Source: Gymnopus androsaceus JB14
Taxonomy: Eukaryota; Basidiomycota; Agaricomycetes; Agaricales; Omphalotaceae
Reading direction: 5' to 3'
NCBI GenBank assembly: GCA_009733575.1
Contig: ML769469.1
Location: forward strand, 85,910-149,909
DNA length: 64,000 nucleotides
The notes under the pieces were generated by a model. It was not told where the DNA came from. It saw nothing but the letters and a program-made list of their open reading frames with translations, and searched no databases. Below, piece by piece: positions 43,400 through 55,331 of this stretch; position 1 is the first letter of the stretch; every line of letters starts with the position of its first letter. Position numbers and translations under genes: made by a program.

Positions 43400-45116
43400 T
43401 TGCTACCAGCCATGCCCTATGCAGCTCAACATCCTGCGTGCACCAAGCGCCTTCTCCGTATCTTTCTCAAGTTCAAAACCTGGTGCAAGAAGCTTAGTCA
43501 ACAGTGCAAAGCTCGAGAACAAGAAGAAGGCCTACCCTTGCCAGGGTTCAAGGCATACCTTCATCGACTGCAGGCTCGTTTGGACAATACAGAATCGGAC
43601 ACTAGCTCTGATACAGCATCCTTCCTGCAAAGCAGCGCTAGTGGCAGCCAGGAGGACCCAGGCTCTCTCCCATCACTCTCAAGCATCTCAGATGATGATG
43701 ACAATGACAACTCTATCATGGCTGATGATGAAGAATCCAATAGCGACATGGAAGTGGTTGATGATGATTTGGACTCCTTCCAGTCCTTTGATAATGGGAC
43801 CTCATTGAGCGGATGGGTTAGAAATGAGATTGAGGAGATGTACTCTAACTGCTATGAAATCCCTCATGATCATCTTCCCTGAGTGTCTGAATCCTATCTC
43901 CACCACATCCTGATGACCTTGAAAAATGGGAGACCTGACCATTTCCGAGATGCTCTCCATGTTTCTCCTTATACCTTTGACCAACTTGTTTTGGCCATAG
44001 AGGATGATGTTGTATTCAAGAATAACTCCGAGACTGCTCAACAGGCACCAGTAGAAGAGCAGCTGGCAGTTGTTCTCTATCAATTTGGTCATGATGGGAA
44101 TGCAGCAGGGTTACAAGGTGTGGCAAACTGGGCTGGAATTGGCAAAGGTACAGTCTTGTCCTACACAATGCGAGTTCTGGTTGCTCTGCTGCAACCAGAG
44201 TTCATGAATAAGGCAGTTAAACTTCCAACAGAGTTGGAGAAGGAGGAAGCCAAGAAGTGGGTAGAGAAGCACTCATGCCGTGCATGGCGAGACAGGTGGT
44301 GTTTTGTCAATGGCACTCTAATTCCACTGTATGCAAGGCCATACTGGTATGGGGAAAGCTACTTCAATAGGAAGTGCCATTATTCATTGAACATTCAGGT
44401 ATGGATGTCTACGCATCATGGACAGACCACTCACCATTTCCTTTTGTAGATCATCAACCTTCCTAATCTTCGAATTATTGATTTTTCTTATGGACATACT
44501 GGAAGCATGCATGACTCATCTGTATGGGGAGGAACAAAGATAGCAACAGAGCATGATCAAATTTTGGTCAATCGGCGAATGGGTATGGGCAGACTCCACA
44601 TATCCAGTAGGTTCATTTCTATCTGTACATATAGCAAGACAACTGATACCAATAATGTAGCTGCAGACTTGGGTTGTAGCACCATACAAAAAGCCAGAGC
44701 GCTATCAACCTGACAACATAGTATTCAATCAACAAGTTTCTAACCTTTGCATCTGGTCTGAACATGCAATTGGATTCTTGAAAGGTCGCTTTCAGTCACT
44801 GAAAAACCTTCGAGTCAACATCAAAGATGCAGATTCACATTGTATGGCCACATATTGGGTTACAGCATGTATTAGTGTTCATTCCATGACAATTCAGTTG
44901 GAAGCAGAGGAACGCGAGAATGATGACTGGGACATCATGCTGGACCCCTTCATTGTGGAAGGTCTCAGCAAGTCCTCTAGTGACAAAGAAGATAATTTGG
45001 TCCCACATACTGGAGAACAAGTCTTGCAGACTAGACTTAGGGCTGCGAGAGCAAAGCACACCAAGTTGAAGGAAAAGCTGTTTCATGCCCAAGAGAGAAG
45101 GGCACAGCAAGTTTGA
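43400..45116 (+). pseudogene. Harbinger transposase (DDE_Tnp_4-like), disabled
   Basis: Endonuclease gene of the element. The N-terminal part (43400-43879) is acidic and low-complexity. A TGA at 43880-43882 interrupts the frame, which then continues GRPDHFRDALHVSPYTFDQL, GIGKGTVLSYT and RWCFVNGTLIPL. An intron (44399-44449, 51 bp) joins to LPNLRIIDFSYGHTGSMHDS. A 1-nt shift near 44570 precedes WVWADSTYP. A second intron (44607-44660) leads to LQTWVVAPYKKPER and WSEHAIGFLKGRFQSLKNL. The usual first catalytic Asp in V-D-G-T is Asn here (VNGT); Asp in WADS and Glu in SEHAIG are kept. So there are three independent lesions: nonsense, frameshift and a catalytic substitution. Confidence 0.85.
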
Positions 45117-45173
45117 TTCTTTGGTTGCATATGAATTGTTTTGCATGTATATCAACAGAATCAATGATTTATG

Positions 45174-46782
45174 CTACATCCCATCCATACCAAATTCACT
45201 ACCAGCTCTGAACAAGAATCCTGGGGATGACACTGTGGATGCACCTCCAGAAAAGCCAACATTTGTCAATGGCCCTGCCCCAGGAGTTTGATAGATGTCA
45301 GATCCAAACTGATCAATGAAGGTACTTCCCAAAGGAAAGATGCTTTGCTGTTGTTGTTGACCGCCTGACCCATACCTAAGCATCATCATGTGGTACTCAT
45401 GATCCTGCTTCATCTTCATCTCCTTCAACTTCATATCTGCGCGCACCTACTCCTTCCCAACCTTTGTTTGGCCTGCAATCTGAATCTTCTCCAGCTGGAT
45501 CTCCTTGTCCGATGCGAGCTTTGACTCCTGAAGCTTCAACTTTGTCTGAGCTGTAACCTGTTCCTCTTTGGAGATCTCAATGAATCGATCCAGTGGGTTT
45601 GAGCTTCTTTTTGGCACAGGCTTTTCCACTTTCCACAACTTACCAGCCTTCGGACCCAACTTTGGCTTGATTTCTTCCAATTCCTCATACTTTTGCTTTG
45701 AAGCAGGGGTTTTGACAGCAATAAGGTCATCATTGGAGTTGGCAGTGAAATCAATGACATCCATGTCACTGTTTCCACGCTTCTCATCCTCATTCAAAGC
45801 ATCACCATCAATTCCCAAGCTATAAGCATTGTCGTCGAATGTAGTCAGAGGTGATGAAGCACTGGAGGGAGTTTGAGTGGAAAGGAATGCCATGTCAATC
45901 ATGGTGCCACTGTTTCCGAGTCCAACTGGGGTGACATTGGGACATTCACCAATGATAGCGCAGAAGGTGAAGTACCAGGGGCAGGACTTTTTGATCTTAG
46001 CTGATAAGAAGGTACGTTATGATGAGTTTTGACTGAATTCCAAAGCTGACTCTACTCACACCAGGCAGTTGTGAGCGAGTTTTGCAAGCTCATATCAATC
46101 TGCTCTTCTGAAGTCAGCCCAGCACCTGTCTCTCCCATCTGAGCCGTAGCTTTCTGCACTTTCGCTTTCATACTGTAATCGGATTAGTTGCAGCTCTACA
46201 TGGAATAATTTTACAATGCACTGCTCAAGCTTGAGTTTGATCTTATTGGCCTACCATGCTTGTCCACTAACTTCCTTGATATCGTTCTCGAAGAGCCTTT
46301 TGTAGCCCCATTCATTGTTAGTGAAGAGGGCCTGTGCCAGCATGTATTGGTACTCAATCTTGGTCTTTGAATTGGACTTTGTGATGGTGTTCCCTTCTAC
46401 ATCCCTTCCAACAGTCCCTGGACCCAGGTAAAGCCCCTGCTTTATCTCAGGATTGTCAGTGAGCTCCTGTAGGAGCCTCTTCCAGTGCCATGCTCCATCT
46501 AGTGAGTATATGTCAGCGAGATGACAGATTTGTGTGGAAAAATGCTCACTTTACTCCTCCCTCTTCATCCTTGACCTCGATATCACTGCCCTCATCACCT
46601 TGTCCTTTGCCTCTCTTCTTCTTGCCCTTTTTAGTCCCTGGTTTGGCAGGTTTAGGGTCACCTTGATCATTGAAATCTTGATGTTTGGTTGTGGCTTTGT
46701 TTTTAGATCTGCAAGGGCATCCACGGCATCTGGCTGGAGGAGCTTCCTCTGTGGTGGAGGGCTCGTTGGACATGGAAGACAT
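45174..46782 (-). pseudogene. Harbinger accessory DNA-binding protein (Myb-like ORF), disabled
   Basis: Second gene of the element, minus strand. The first exon (from 46782, MSSMSNEPSTTEE) is Lys-rich (TKKGKKKRGK). The next gives AWHWKRLLQELTDNPEIKQG and ALFTNNEWGYKRLF, a Trp-spaced Myb/SANT-like pattern. A further exon has GLTSEEQIDMSLQNSLTTAW, then KIKKSCPWYFTFCAIIGECP. The final part is a charged coiled coil (NPLDRFIEISKEEQ, KLKLQESKLASDKE) interrupted by a TAG at 45447-45449, after which the same frame continues MKLKEMKMKQDHEYHMMML to a stop at 45174. In this superfamily the protein binds terminal repeats and helps import the transposase. The join of exons 1 and 2 does not keep frame as I read it. 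Confidence 0.75.
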
Positions 46783-47037
46783 GGAATCATACCAATCATA
46801 GAAGTTTTGTCTTAGTCAGCTATCAGCAGCAGCATCGAACAGCTTTTATCCAAGTTTCAGCAGCTGAAAATTGGTTTCAGCAACTATCGAGCTGCTGAAC
46901 GCTTAAGTTTCAAAAATAATCTTTAATCATTTATTTATTACTTTCAGTGAAACCTTCAGCAAGACAGTCAGTGGCCTCTTCAGCGCTACTTTGACCATCC
47001 CTATTAGAAGAATACCACAAAGAGCAATCATCCCAGC

Positions 47038-47548
47038 TAGGGTTTTAAGGTCCAATTCAATGAACTGCAAATAAACTGTGAATTGCATTGAATTGCACTG
47101 GAAAATGCACTGCTGAATGTTGCACTGATGCATAGTTTAAATCAGTACCAGTTCATGGTGCATTCAATTTTTGAAAATTACTTAAACTGCCTTGCATCAG
47201 TTCAAATCTGTGCAAATTAATACTAATACAAGTGGAGCTTTGGGCACTCTTATCATGCTGACATTACATTTCCAATGGTATATACATGATGAACAGGACA
47301 TTTATCAACTGGGTTGGCATTATTATGTTGAGGTACTCTATCTTTAGATGTAAAGATGACCAGTTTAAATTGTGAATTGCATTGAATTGCACTGAAAAAT
47401 TGCACTGCTAAAAGTTGCACTGATGCACCATTTGAACCAGTGCCAGTTTACAGTTCATCCAGGTTTCAAAAAATCTTGCACTGGTGTGATTCATGATTCA
47501 TTGAAAATTTAGCAAATAAACTGAATTGAATTGGACCTTAAAACCCTA
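47038..47548. mobile_element. hAT-like MITE (511 bp)
   Basis: Inverted termini TAGGGTTTTAAGGTCCAATT with 8-bp target duplication ATCCCAGC (47030-47037 and 47549-47556). The interior has two long similar blocks of GAATTGCATTGAATTGCACTG and TTGCACTGATGCA words. It inserted only 35 bp beyond the end of the Harbinger element. Confidence 0.9.
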
Positions 47549-47556
47549 ATCCCAGC

Positions 47557-48059
47557 TCCCTTGCAGTAGCCATCCATCCCAGAGCCATGTCAGAAATGAT
47601 AGCACACTGGAAGCAAAAATATAGTGTACCTGTGGTAGAAGACCTTTGACTCCCCTTCTCCAGAAAACCAAGGGGCACTGGGATTGCAGACTGGTTGAGC
47701 CTGGGAGGCCACCAATATAAAATTGTACCTCAAATGTTTTAGTGGTATCTGAGGGTTTTTGAACTGGACATGCATTTTCAGTATACTTTCTGCAGAAGAT
47801 ACACCTGCTGTGTCAAATTTGGCCCATATGCAGCTGATACTACGCTGATACTGAGTGTTCTGTGGGAAATACAAGAACACTCTTCAAGAATGAGCTTAAC
47901 AGTGAAGCAAAGTTTGAGCAAAGTCATCAGAGGTTTCCTGAGGTCTCAGATTTGCCCAATTCCACAGACCTCGGCTAAGACCCACTCCCACATAAGCTGA
48001 TGAAAACTGAATGGCAAATCAGAGGTAGATGTATCCCTTACATTTTTATCTGCAAACGT
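47557..48059. other. Non-coding spacer before unit C
   Basis: No supported gene. The frame at 47770-48000 shows no family motif. Confidence 0.5.
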
Positions 48060-48342
48060 CATCAGCAAAACCTGGGTGAACTGGATAGCACTGGATAGTG
48101 CTATCCAGCACTCATAGCACTCATAGCACCATAGCAAGGTCCCATCTATCCAGAGCTATGAGCTGCTATGGCTGCTATGGATTGCTATAGAGCATGACAT
48201 CTGTCAACAGGCAATATAATTGTGAAGTCCATAGTAACTCATAGCTACCCATAGCAATCATAGCAGTTCATAGTTCTATGGCTGCTATGGATTGCTATGG
48301 CTTGCTATAACAGCTATGGCAATTATCCAGGTTTTGCTGATG
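48060..48342. mobile_element. Foldback MITE (283 bp) at the start of unit C
   Basis: Inverted termini CATCAGCAAAACCTGG; the interior is almost entirely made of CTATAGCA / TGCTATGG / CATAGCA palindromic words, so the whole element can fold on itself. Same terminal family as 40751-40899. Unit C sequence starts immediately to its right. Confidence 0.85.
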
Positions 48343-49669
48343 GTGGACGGAGGTGGGATTATTGAAGAGACTGTGCAGCAACGAAAGCTGAATTGTTCAT
48401 TGCGGAACCAGTCCACTGATTTGTTGGATGGCGGGAATGCAAGATCCCCGAGAAACGGGAGCCTTACAGGTAAGTCAGCCTTCTGTCTTTCGTTAATTTT
48501 TCTTTCTTATGGCCCGCATAGGTGGACTATGAGTTAGTGAGGAAAACAAGACTTGAGCTCGGACCGGAGTCATTAGAAGAGTAACCTGGAAAGGAGTTTG
48601 TTGCGTGTTGCACTGATCTATAGAAGAAATGTGTGTTCGAGCGTGCTGCACTGGTCATTGCAGCCCAATAGTCCGTTCTTACGGCTGGATTCTGGCATCG
48701 ACGTGAACGATGATGGTGGCGAAGATAAAGCTCACCTCCGAGAGAAGGCTTGGGAGTTGCTAAATCCCTGCGCACCACTACCCATCATTATATTTGTTTT
48801 ACAGATCACTGATTTTGAGTTTGAGCTGTGCTGTCGAGAATAATATAGGTTTTTTTTTTCTATTCTGGATATTGATGCTGTTGTAAGCCTTGTTGAGCTG
48901 ACTTTTGGGGTCGAAACCCGAATGTTTAGGGAGCTGAGCTCGTCGTGACGGCTGGTGAATCCTCATAAACAATAATCATCCGTTCGTTGCTCTGTTCTGT
49001 TCATTGCTGGCTACAAGTTCTAAACCCATTTTGGCTAGGATTTCGATTATATGTCAATGTTGAAACAACATACCTGCGATGTTGTTACTGCCACGGTCAC
49101 TCTATTGAGGAAGTTTGCAAACGATTCTCCTTTAGTGCCCAGCGTCCCGGATTATACCAGGATTATGTGCGCATCAGATGAAAAAGCAAGGACCGTTGTA
49201 CGTGTAATTTGTGATTCTCGGCGCGAAATTTATTCATGTCCCGGGAACGTGCTCTATCTCTTCGCGTTTCAAAGCTTTGCGAGTACACCAAATTCAAAAG
49301 TCACGGCAATTGGTATGAACTTTTTGCTCTTGGCCGTGGAAACAACAGGGTGTTCCTCGTTCATCGCACAGGTACTCAGTCGAGCGGAAAGAAAACACCG
49401 ATTGCAAGAGGCCATCCAAGGACTGAGAGTGAACATGCTGGAGATTGTTATCGGTTTGGCTCCCCCACCGACACAAGGGATGTCCCTTATTGCAATGAAC
49501 CAACTTGTGACCGTGGATAGTGGTGAAATAATACGGTACTGTAGCAATTCACCTCTATCGCATCGCATCTAAAGGTATTAACGGGTTCCACTAATAGATT
49601 TCAATTGAAAAGGGCGGGTACATGTCCTTAAAACGCTGGCCCAATCTTCATTCTCTTCTGCAAAAACCC
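48343..49669. other. Unit C spacer with relics
   Basis: Holds a relic of the post-prefoldin region and of the small minus-strand gene (about 48640-48800), then the ~650-bp block shared with B, D and E. Within it a frame at 49051-49572 is open for 173 codons (REIYSCPGNVLYLFAFQSF ... NMLEIVIGLAPPPTQGMSLI), but related frames in other units are broken. Confidence 0.5.
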
Positions 49670-51609
49670 ATGAGCACCTCTTCTTCTTCCTGGCGATATA
49701 GTCATGTGCAAGACATATCTCTGTCAACGCATGATACCCTCATCGAGAGCAGTTACGACGTTGAGAAGAAGCTCGAAGGTTCATCTGAGGACCTTCATGA
49801 TACCAAGGATCCGTTTTCATCTCCACTGCGGCCATTGTACCTCCGTTCTGGAAATAAAGCCAAACTTCTGGGTTTGACTATCGGTGTATGGTTTCTTGGT
49901 GCGATAGTTGTCGCATTAGGGAACCATATCATATTTCACCGGCTCAATGGGAAGCCGACTGGTGACCACACTCATCAGTTCTGGGTGTCGACCTTGAAGA
50001 ACGTCTTTCCTGCGGTGGTTATTTTAATGCTTTCTATGGCCCTCAAAAGCTCTCTGTCGCAAATGGTACGAGTTTTGGATACTTCTTTCTTCCAATTTTG
50101 CTCAACTAGCTTTCAATTCCAGGCTTTATATCACATTCGTGCTCGTTCCTACCCTTTAGGGCTAGTGAACCTCTTGACCTCCTCGCCGAGTGCTTCGAAC
50201 ACCCTGCACATTCTCTTTAAATCATCTATGCGCCTCGCGATACTCGGTTTGTCATCCTTGCTGGCATTTTGCAAGGAATTGCAGTCACTTCGATATTGAT
50301 TCCTGGGACATTGACTGTCACGGAAGCCCCGCCCCTCACCAAATCCATCCAGGTTCCTACCATTGACTTTAACGTCGTTAGTCCACTGTCATCTTCGATA
50401 TTAGGCAACTTTCAACCGAATGGCTCTAAGAAAGATTTCATGGTATATGCCAGATCATCCCAGCATTGGAATCAACTAGTTACTCGCGCAACTTCCAGCA
50501 ATGTCGTGCGGACATGGGTCGACGCACCAGCGGGCTGCGCCTTAGCCTGTAATTATTCATTCGTCTACTCCGCACCTGCGTTGACCTGCTCTGAATTGTC
50601 CAAACAATACATTTGGCCCAATAGGACGAACGATACACAGAGTCTTCTACCATACGGAGTGCACAACGCATCGGGAGGCTTTTGGCAGTATTCCTACATT
50701 TACCAGTCCTCTTTTGAACGTCGTTGCAGGAAAGTGGTAACCCTAACATCACCCTGCAACATTGGAAGTATACTATTTGGAGGGTTACAACAGCATTTGG
50801 CCAAACAACATTTCAGATCCTGCGAACTTCCTGATTAACCCGCGAGGCGCCCACTGCGAGTTCCTGAATGCAACATACGAAGCGACCACCAGCTTTATAA
50901 ACAATACTCAGACATTCGCACACGCGATAAAAGAATTCATCTGGTTCTGTTATTTTGCCTGGATTAGACGGCTCTCTTCTGCCCTTTGATACCAACTCAC
51001 CACCACCATTATATCAGTCCACACAGAACATGACATTTGCATTTCGCAGCATTATTGATGCATTTACAAATATCATGGCTGGAGGTTTCATGATGGTATC
51101 CCCGGCTGGATAGTTGATGAGGCCCCCACTCAATCTGTCTTAACACCATTGTTCAACATGACCAACTCGCCTTGTTCGCCTTGACAGACAGTAATCCTGA
51201 CTTCATTGATGACTTTTCATTATCTACGGCTTTCCAAGGCAACCTGTCTTACGGGATGCAGGAGCTCTTTGGGAACATCACGCTTGCATTTGTGAATGAA
51301 CAAATGGCATTCACAAATGTCAACGCTACTGTCACTCCAGGAACCTTGCAGTACACGTATACTCCTTGGAAACTATGGTTGATATATGGCCCCGTATTCG
51401 GCCTATCTCTCATAGTCGCAGCCTACGGGTTGTATTGCCTCCACGCCAATGGAATACCTGCAGCCTTCGATATGGAGGACATCATCGAGATGACGGCGGT
51501 GAGCTCAGGACTTCAGACAGCGGCTCTCCGACCACGATTCAGTATGACGCCCGTTAAGGTGCATGTCTTCGATGGGCACTCAACTAGATTCGTTTTGGAC
51601 GAATCTTGA
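49670..51609 (+). pseudogene. Four-helix glycoprotein, copy C (frameshifted)
   Basis: Same protein as copies A, B and D but broken. The first frame runs from MSTSSSSWRYSHV through helix 3 and breaks at about 50247, where copy D has four T and copy C three (GGTTTTGTC against GGTTTGTC). The frame resumes at QGIAVTSILIPG, breaks again near 50715 (after YQSSFER) and near 50945, and is open from about 51160 to the VLDES stop at 51609. The C-terminal 145 residues and the sequence after the stop are almost identical to copy D, whereas the middle is more divergent. Confidence 0.9.
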
Positions 51610-51798
51610 GAGCATCCATGTCATTTCCCATCCTGCACTATAACACACTTCCTTCCCTCCAAGATACTATCGTGCCTCCGGGCTGGCAGAGAGACTTAGG
51701 ACATGCTATATCTCTCCAAGATTAATTTAGTAGTCGGTTTACTTATTCGATGTACAGATGTGAAAGGCACAATATTGGAATGCACGTTCTACCTAGAT

Positions 51799-52540
51799 TC
51801 AATTTACTGTGAGTACTAGTTGTAGCGTTATGACTGTAAAAGTTGATTTAAAATAGATATTGGACTCGGAGGTGCACCTAAGACAAAAATGTTTCCGCTG
51901 CTGTGACCTTTCGTCGTAGAAGCATCCAGTAATGGTACCTCCTTGAATATCAATCCATTCCTCGACAGTACCCTCTTGTAAGAAAACTTCTTCTGCGGTA
52001 GGTATATGCTCCGCGATGCAAGTCGTGTATGAAATCATAGCTGTTTGAGTATCCTCCGTTGTCTTTGGTGCCAGATGGGTCAAGTCGCCATAGCGAAGTT
52101 TTGAGTCCCATTAGATTCACTACTCGAAGGGCAGAACAGCGGCGGAGAGAGGTGCTGAATTCACCAGGATCAGCATCCTACATAAAATGGAACATCAACG
52201 ACAAGTTAAAGAGAGCAATGAGATTTCGAAAACGCACAGTGATTTCGAGCAAATAACTACTACGGATGCTCAATATGTATCTGAGGGAAAAAAAGAATGG
52301 GCAATATACAATACTTGACCAGACAACCACCGAGAAATGAGAAGAAACATCCCGCTGGTATGCCACTCGCTGAAAGGTTCTGTAGCTGAAGTTGAAGCTG
52401 CTGGCCCTGGCGGGTGATAGCATAGCGGTGGATATGCAACTCTGACAACCTCATCACGGAATGCAGATACGAAAGGAACAGCAAGGTTTATCGGTAGGAG
52501 GTGACGTCGGAATTCAAAGACAATTTTCGTCAACCGCTGA
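51799..52540 (-). pseudogene. Unit C: LRR-like gene
   Basis: Minus strand. Pieces are KIVFEFRRHLLPINLAVPFV (52533 downwards), EFSTSLRRCSALRVVNLMGL (about 52165-52100) and a terminal exon HLAPKTTEDTQTAMISYTT, AEEVFLQEGTVEEWIDIQGG (52083-51799). The leucine spacing is that of leucine-rich repeats in basidiomycete F-box-type proteins. The pieces are in different frames; some joins could be introns, but the 5' half is missing compared with unit D. Confidence 0.5.
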
Positions 52541-53169
52541 TGTGCGCACGCGAAATCGGGCAGTCACGAAAAGTGAAAAAGGTATCGGTGAAGCTCGCAA
52601 AGACCATTACGGAAAGCGATTAGTTCAAGGAAGTAAGACCGTAGAGTGGATATCCGTGCGACTTCCATTCTACAGGTAAGGTATGAATCAAAACTTGTTG
52701 TAGAGTTCAGTAAGCCTACTATCGATGATAACTTTGCTAGTATATCCGATGGGCTCGATTGAGTCGGTAGATTTAGCCTGGTTTTGATTTAACTTTAAGC
52801 AAGACGGCGCAGATAGGATGATGATTTACATTCACGAGGTCGATAGCACTGTGGAAATTGTTCTAAGAGAGGTTTGTGGAAGAAGATCGAGATTAAATGA
52901 CCTGCGCCTGGTCACCAGTCAACGTTGGTTGGAAGCAGATAATACCTACCTCATATAAGCTGGAAGAATACAATTACTGATACACTGATCCCTGAGCCTT
53001 TCTCTATAGCTAGCTGATATCTTCACATATGCGAAATTGTCGATTCACCATGGCCAGCAAGATGAGTTACAAATTTGGAACTATGAGGGCAACCGCTTGA
53101 AGAGTTCTTCTGGAAACATCACTGGCAGCTCGAAAGAAAGAGCAGAGCAAGATTAAGGAAGAACGCGGA

Positions 53170-53793
53170 AGAGCTGGCGAAAGCTGAGTCCGAGAGATGA
53201 TAAGCAAGCGACTGTGACCTTGTTGGTTGATTTAGATGACTGTTTTTTCGACAAGTACAACGCTTCTCTTCTTCGACTTTCATCATGCCTCAACCTCAAT
53301 CTCTGTACAATCATATGGCTGCAAAAACTATTCGATCTACACTAGGAAATAAATCATCCTACTCATTCTTTTGCGCGATTAAAACAGGACCAGGCGAAAT
53401 TCAAAGCTTGCATTGAGAATGTAGCAGAGATGGAACCCGAAAATCAAGGTGCGTTTTTGGCTCTTTTGACGTAGTATGCAGCCTGATTTCTTGTCAAGCA
53501 AAGCTACTCTTGTTCCTTTGACCAACTGTTCATACGTTCATGGAAAAATCAGCGATCCAGAACACATATTAGTCGACATGGGCACAGGTTACTTTATTTC
53601 AAAAGGTTACCTGTCTATTTCCTGGCAGGATCAATGCTAACAAGGGTATAGACTCGCCCACAGGCTACGAAATACTATCAAGCAAAGATCGATTTCATTA
53701 GAGGATATGATACAAAATAAGCGGGACAATACGAGTGCTGCGGTTAATGTAATACAGCTACAGGAACAGACGCGTAATACAGCGAAAGCTTGA
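53170..53793 (+). pseudogene. Unit D: DENN fragment plus decayed prefoldin 5
   Basis: 53185-53245 matches the DENN interior also found in unit B. Prefoldin starts at ATG 53285, has lost the middle of exon 1, keeps an in-frame SYVHGK-ISDPEHILVDMGTG segment (so the parental frame at this site is NxxYVPGK), then suffers a deletion removing [10 protein letters not shown] and gains a stop (AAATAAG) in the last exon. Confidence 0.85.
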
Positions 53794-55331
53794 GTTGGCT
53801 TTCTTTTGTGATTTTACTAAAACATGAACGCGAACGGATGTAGGATTATCGAAGCCTTTCTCGAATGGTAATACGACAACTTTGAATTGTACTCTAGGAC
53901 CGTGGTCATTGTGGAACCAGTCGATGATGAAGGTGAAGATCAAGCCTTCCCGAGAGATGGAAACTTTGCAGGCCCGTCTTTTTATCCTTCTCATTAATTT
54001 TTATTTCTTACGACCCGTACAGATGGGCTATGATTTAGCGAGGAAAGAAGACTTGAACTCGGACCGTAGTCATCAGAAGAGTAACCTGGAAAGGAGATCA
54101 TTGATTTGTTGTGTTGCGCTAATCTATAGAAGAAATGTATGTTCGAGCTTGCTACATTCGTCTAGGCCTAAAGCAATCCCCTCTAAGAGGTTGGCGTTAT
54201 AAAGTAAGAAACCTCGTTAGCATTCGTCATTGCAACCCAATAGTCCGTTTTTCCGGTTGGATTTTGGCATCGATGTGAACGATCATGGTGATGAAGATGA
54301 AGCCCACCTCGGAGAGGAGCTGGCTATTGTGCTGACTGCTCATCATTAAATCTGTTCTGCTGATCTGTTGACTCTGTCTGAGTTGTGATGTCGAGTTTGC
54401 ACTGTATTCCTGCTTTTATCACCTCTGTAAACTGACTTTGGGGTAGAAATGCGAGTGTGTGTTTAGGGAGCTGAACTCGTCGTGGCAGGCTGGTGAATTC
54501 TCACACAGCAATCATCAATTTGCTGTTCTGCTCTGTTCATTGCTGGCTGCAAGTTCTGACCTGTTTTTGACTAGGTTTTTTTAATCTAACAAAGTTAATC
54601 AACAAAATATCTGCGATGCTGTTACTGTCATGATCACTCTATTGACAAAACTTGCGAAACATTTTTTCTTTACCTGCGCATCAGACGGAAAAGCAAAGGG
54701 CGCTGTTACTGCTGTATGTGTGTAACTTTAGATTCTCGGCGCGAAATGTAAGTTTATGTCCCAGGAAGGTGCTCTATCTCTTGGCGTTTCAATACTTTGC
54801 GAATAAATCTACCTTCTCCAACGTGGGTCGAGCTCGTTTAGGAGCAATTGGGAGGGCGCGGTTGAGGGAGGGAGTAGCGCACCTAGTAACTAGTAAATTA
54901 TTTACCACGTACTAGTCACAATCCCCATTGCCTCCGGCAGTTCCGAGTCGGGACCACACTGTGTATCTATCTATCTATCTATCTATCTAAAAATCATGGC
55001 CACTGCAATTTATCAACTTTTGTTCTTGGCGGCAGAAGCAATAGGCTAGCCCGTTCCTGGTTCATCGCATAACTGAGCTGAAAGAATACATGCTGGGCAT
55101 TGTTCTCAATTTGGCTCCTACACCAGTACAAGGGATGTCCCTTATTGAAATGGACCACTGACCATCTGGGTGGGTGGAAATGGTACAGTACTGTGGCAAC
55201 ATACCTCTATTGCATCAGATCTAAAGGTACTAACAAAGCACCCTGGGATCCCGCGATGAAGTACAGTTGAAAAGGACGGGTGCATGTTCTTAAAACGCTG
55301 GCCTAATCTTCATCCTCTTCTGCAAAAACCC
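53794..55331. other. Unit D spacer with relics
   Basis: Relic of the small minus-strand gene (about 54220-54370), then the block shared with B, C and E. This copy of the block is interrupted at about 54815-54990 by unrelated sequence that includes an (ATCT)n microsatellite. Confidence 0.55.
54963..54989 (+). repeat. (ATCT)n microsatellite
   Basis: Six to seven perfect ATCT units in the insert within unit D. Confidence 0.95.

Larger units (their letters stand above)
43233..47002. mobile_element. PIF-Harbinger DNA transposon (3770 bp), structurally complete
   Basis: Termini AGGTACGGTCAAAGTAG and its partner (minus strand AGGGATGGTCAAAGTAG) are inverted. The 3-bp word ATT (within ATTAG) flanks both ends (43230-43232 and 47003-47005), fitting the 3-bp duplication of this superfamily. 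It carries the two expected genes in convergent orientation: transposase (plus) and an accessory DNA-binding protein (minus). Subterminal regions are rich in GCTGAA/TTCAGC words. Both genes have inactivating changes. Confidence 0.88.

Noticed and set aside
43400..45116. Functional Harbinger transposase with suppressed stop codon
   Set aside because: Beyond the TGA there is a frameshift and loss of the first catalytic Asp, so readthrough alone would not restore activity.
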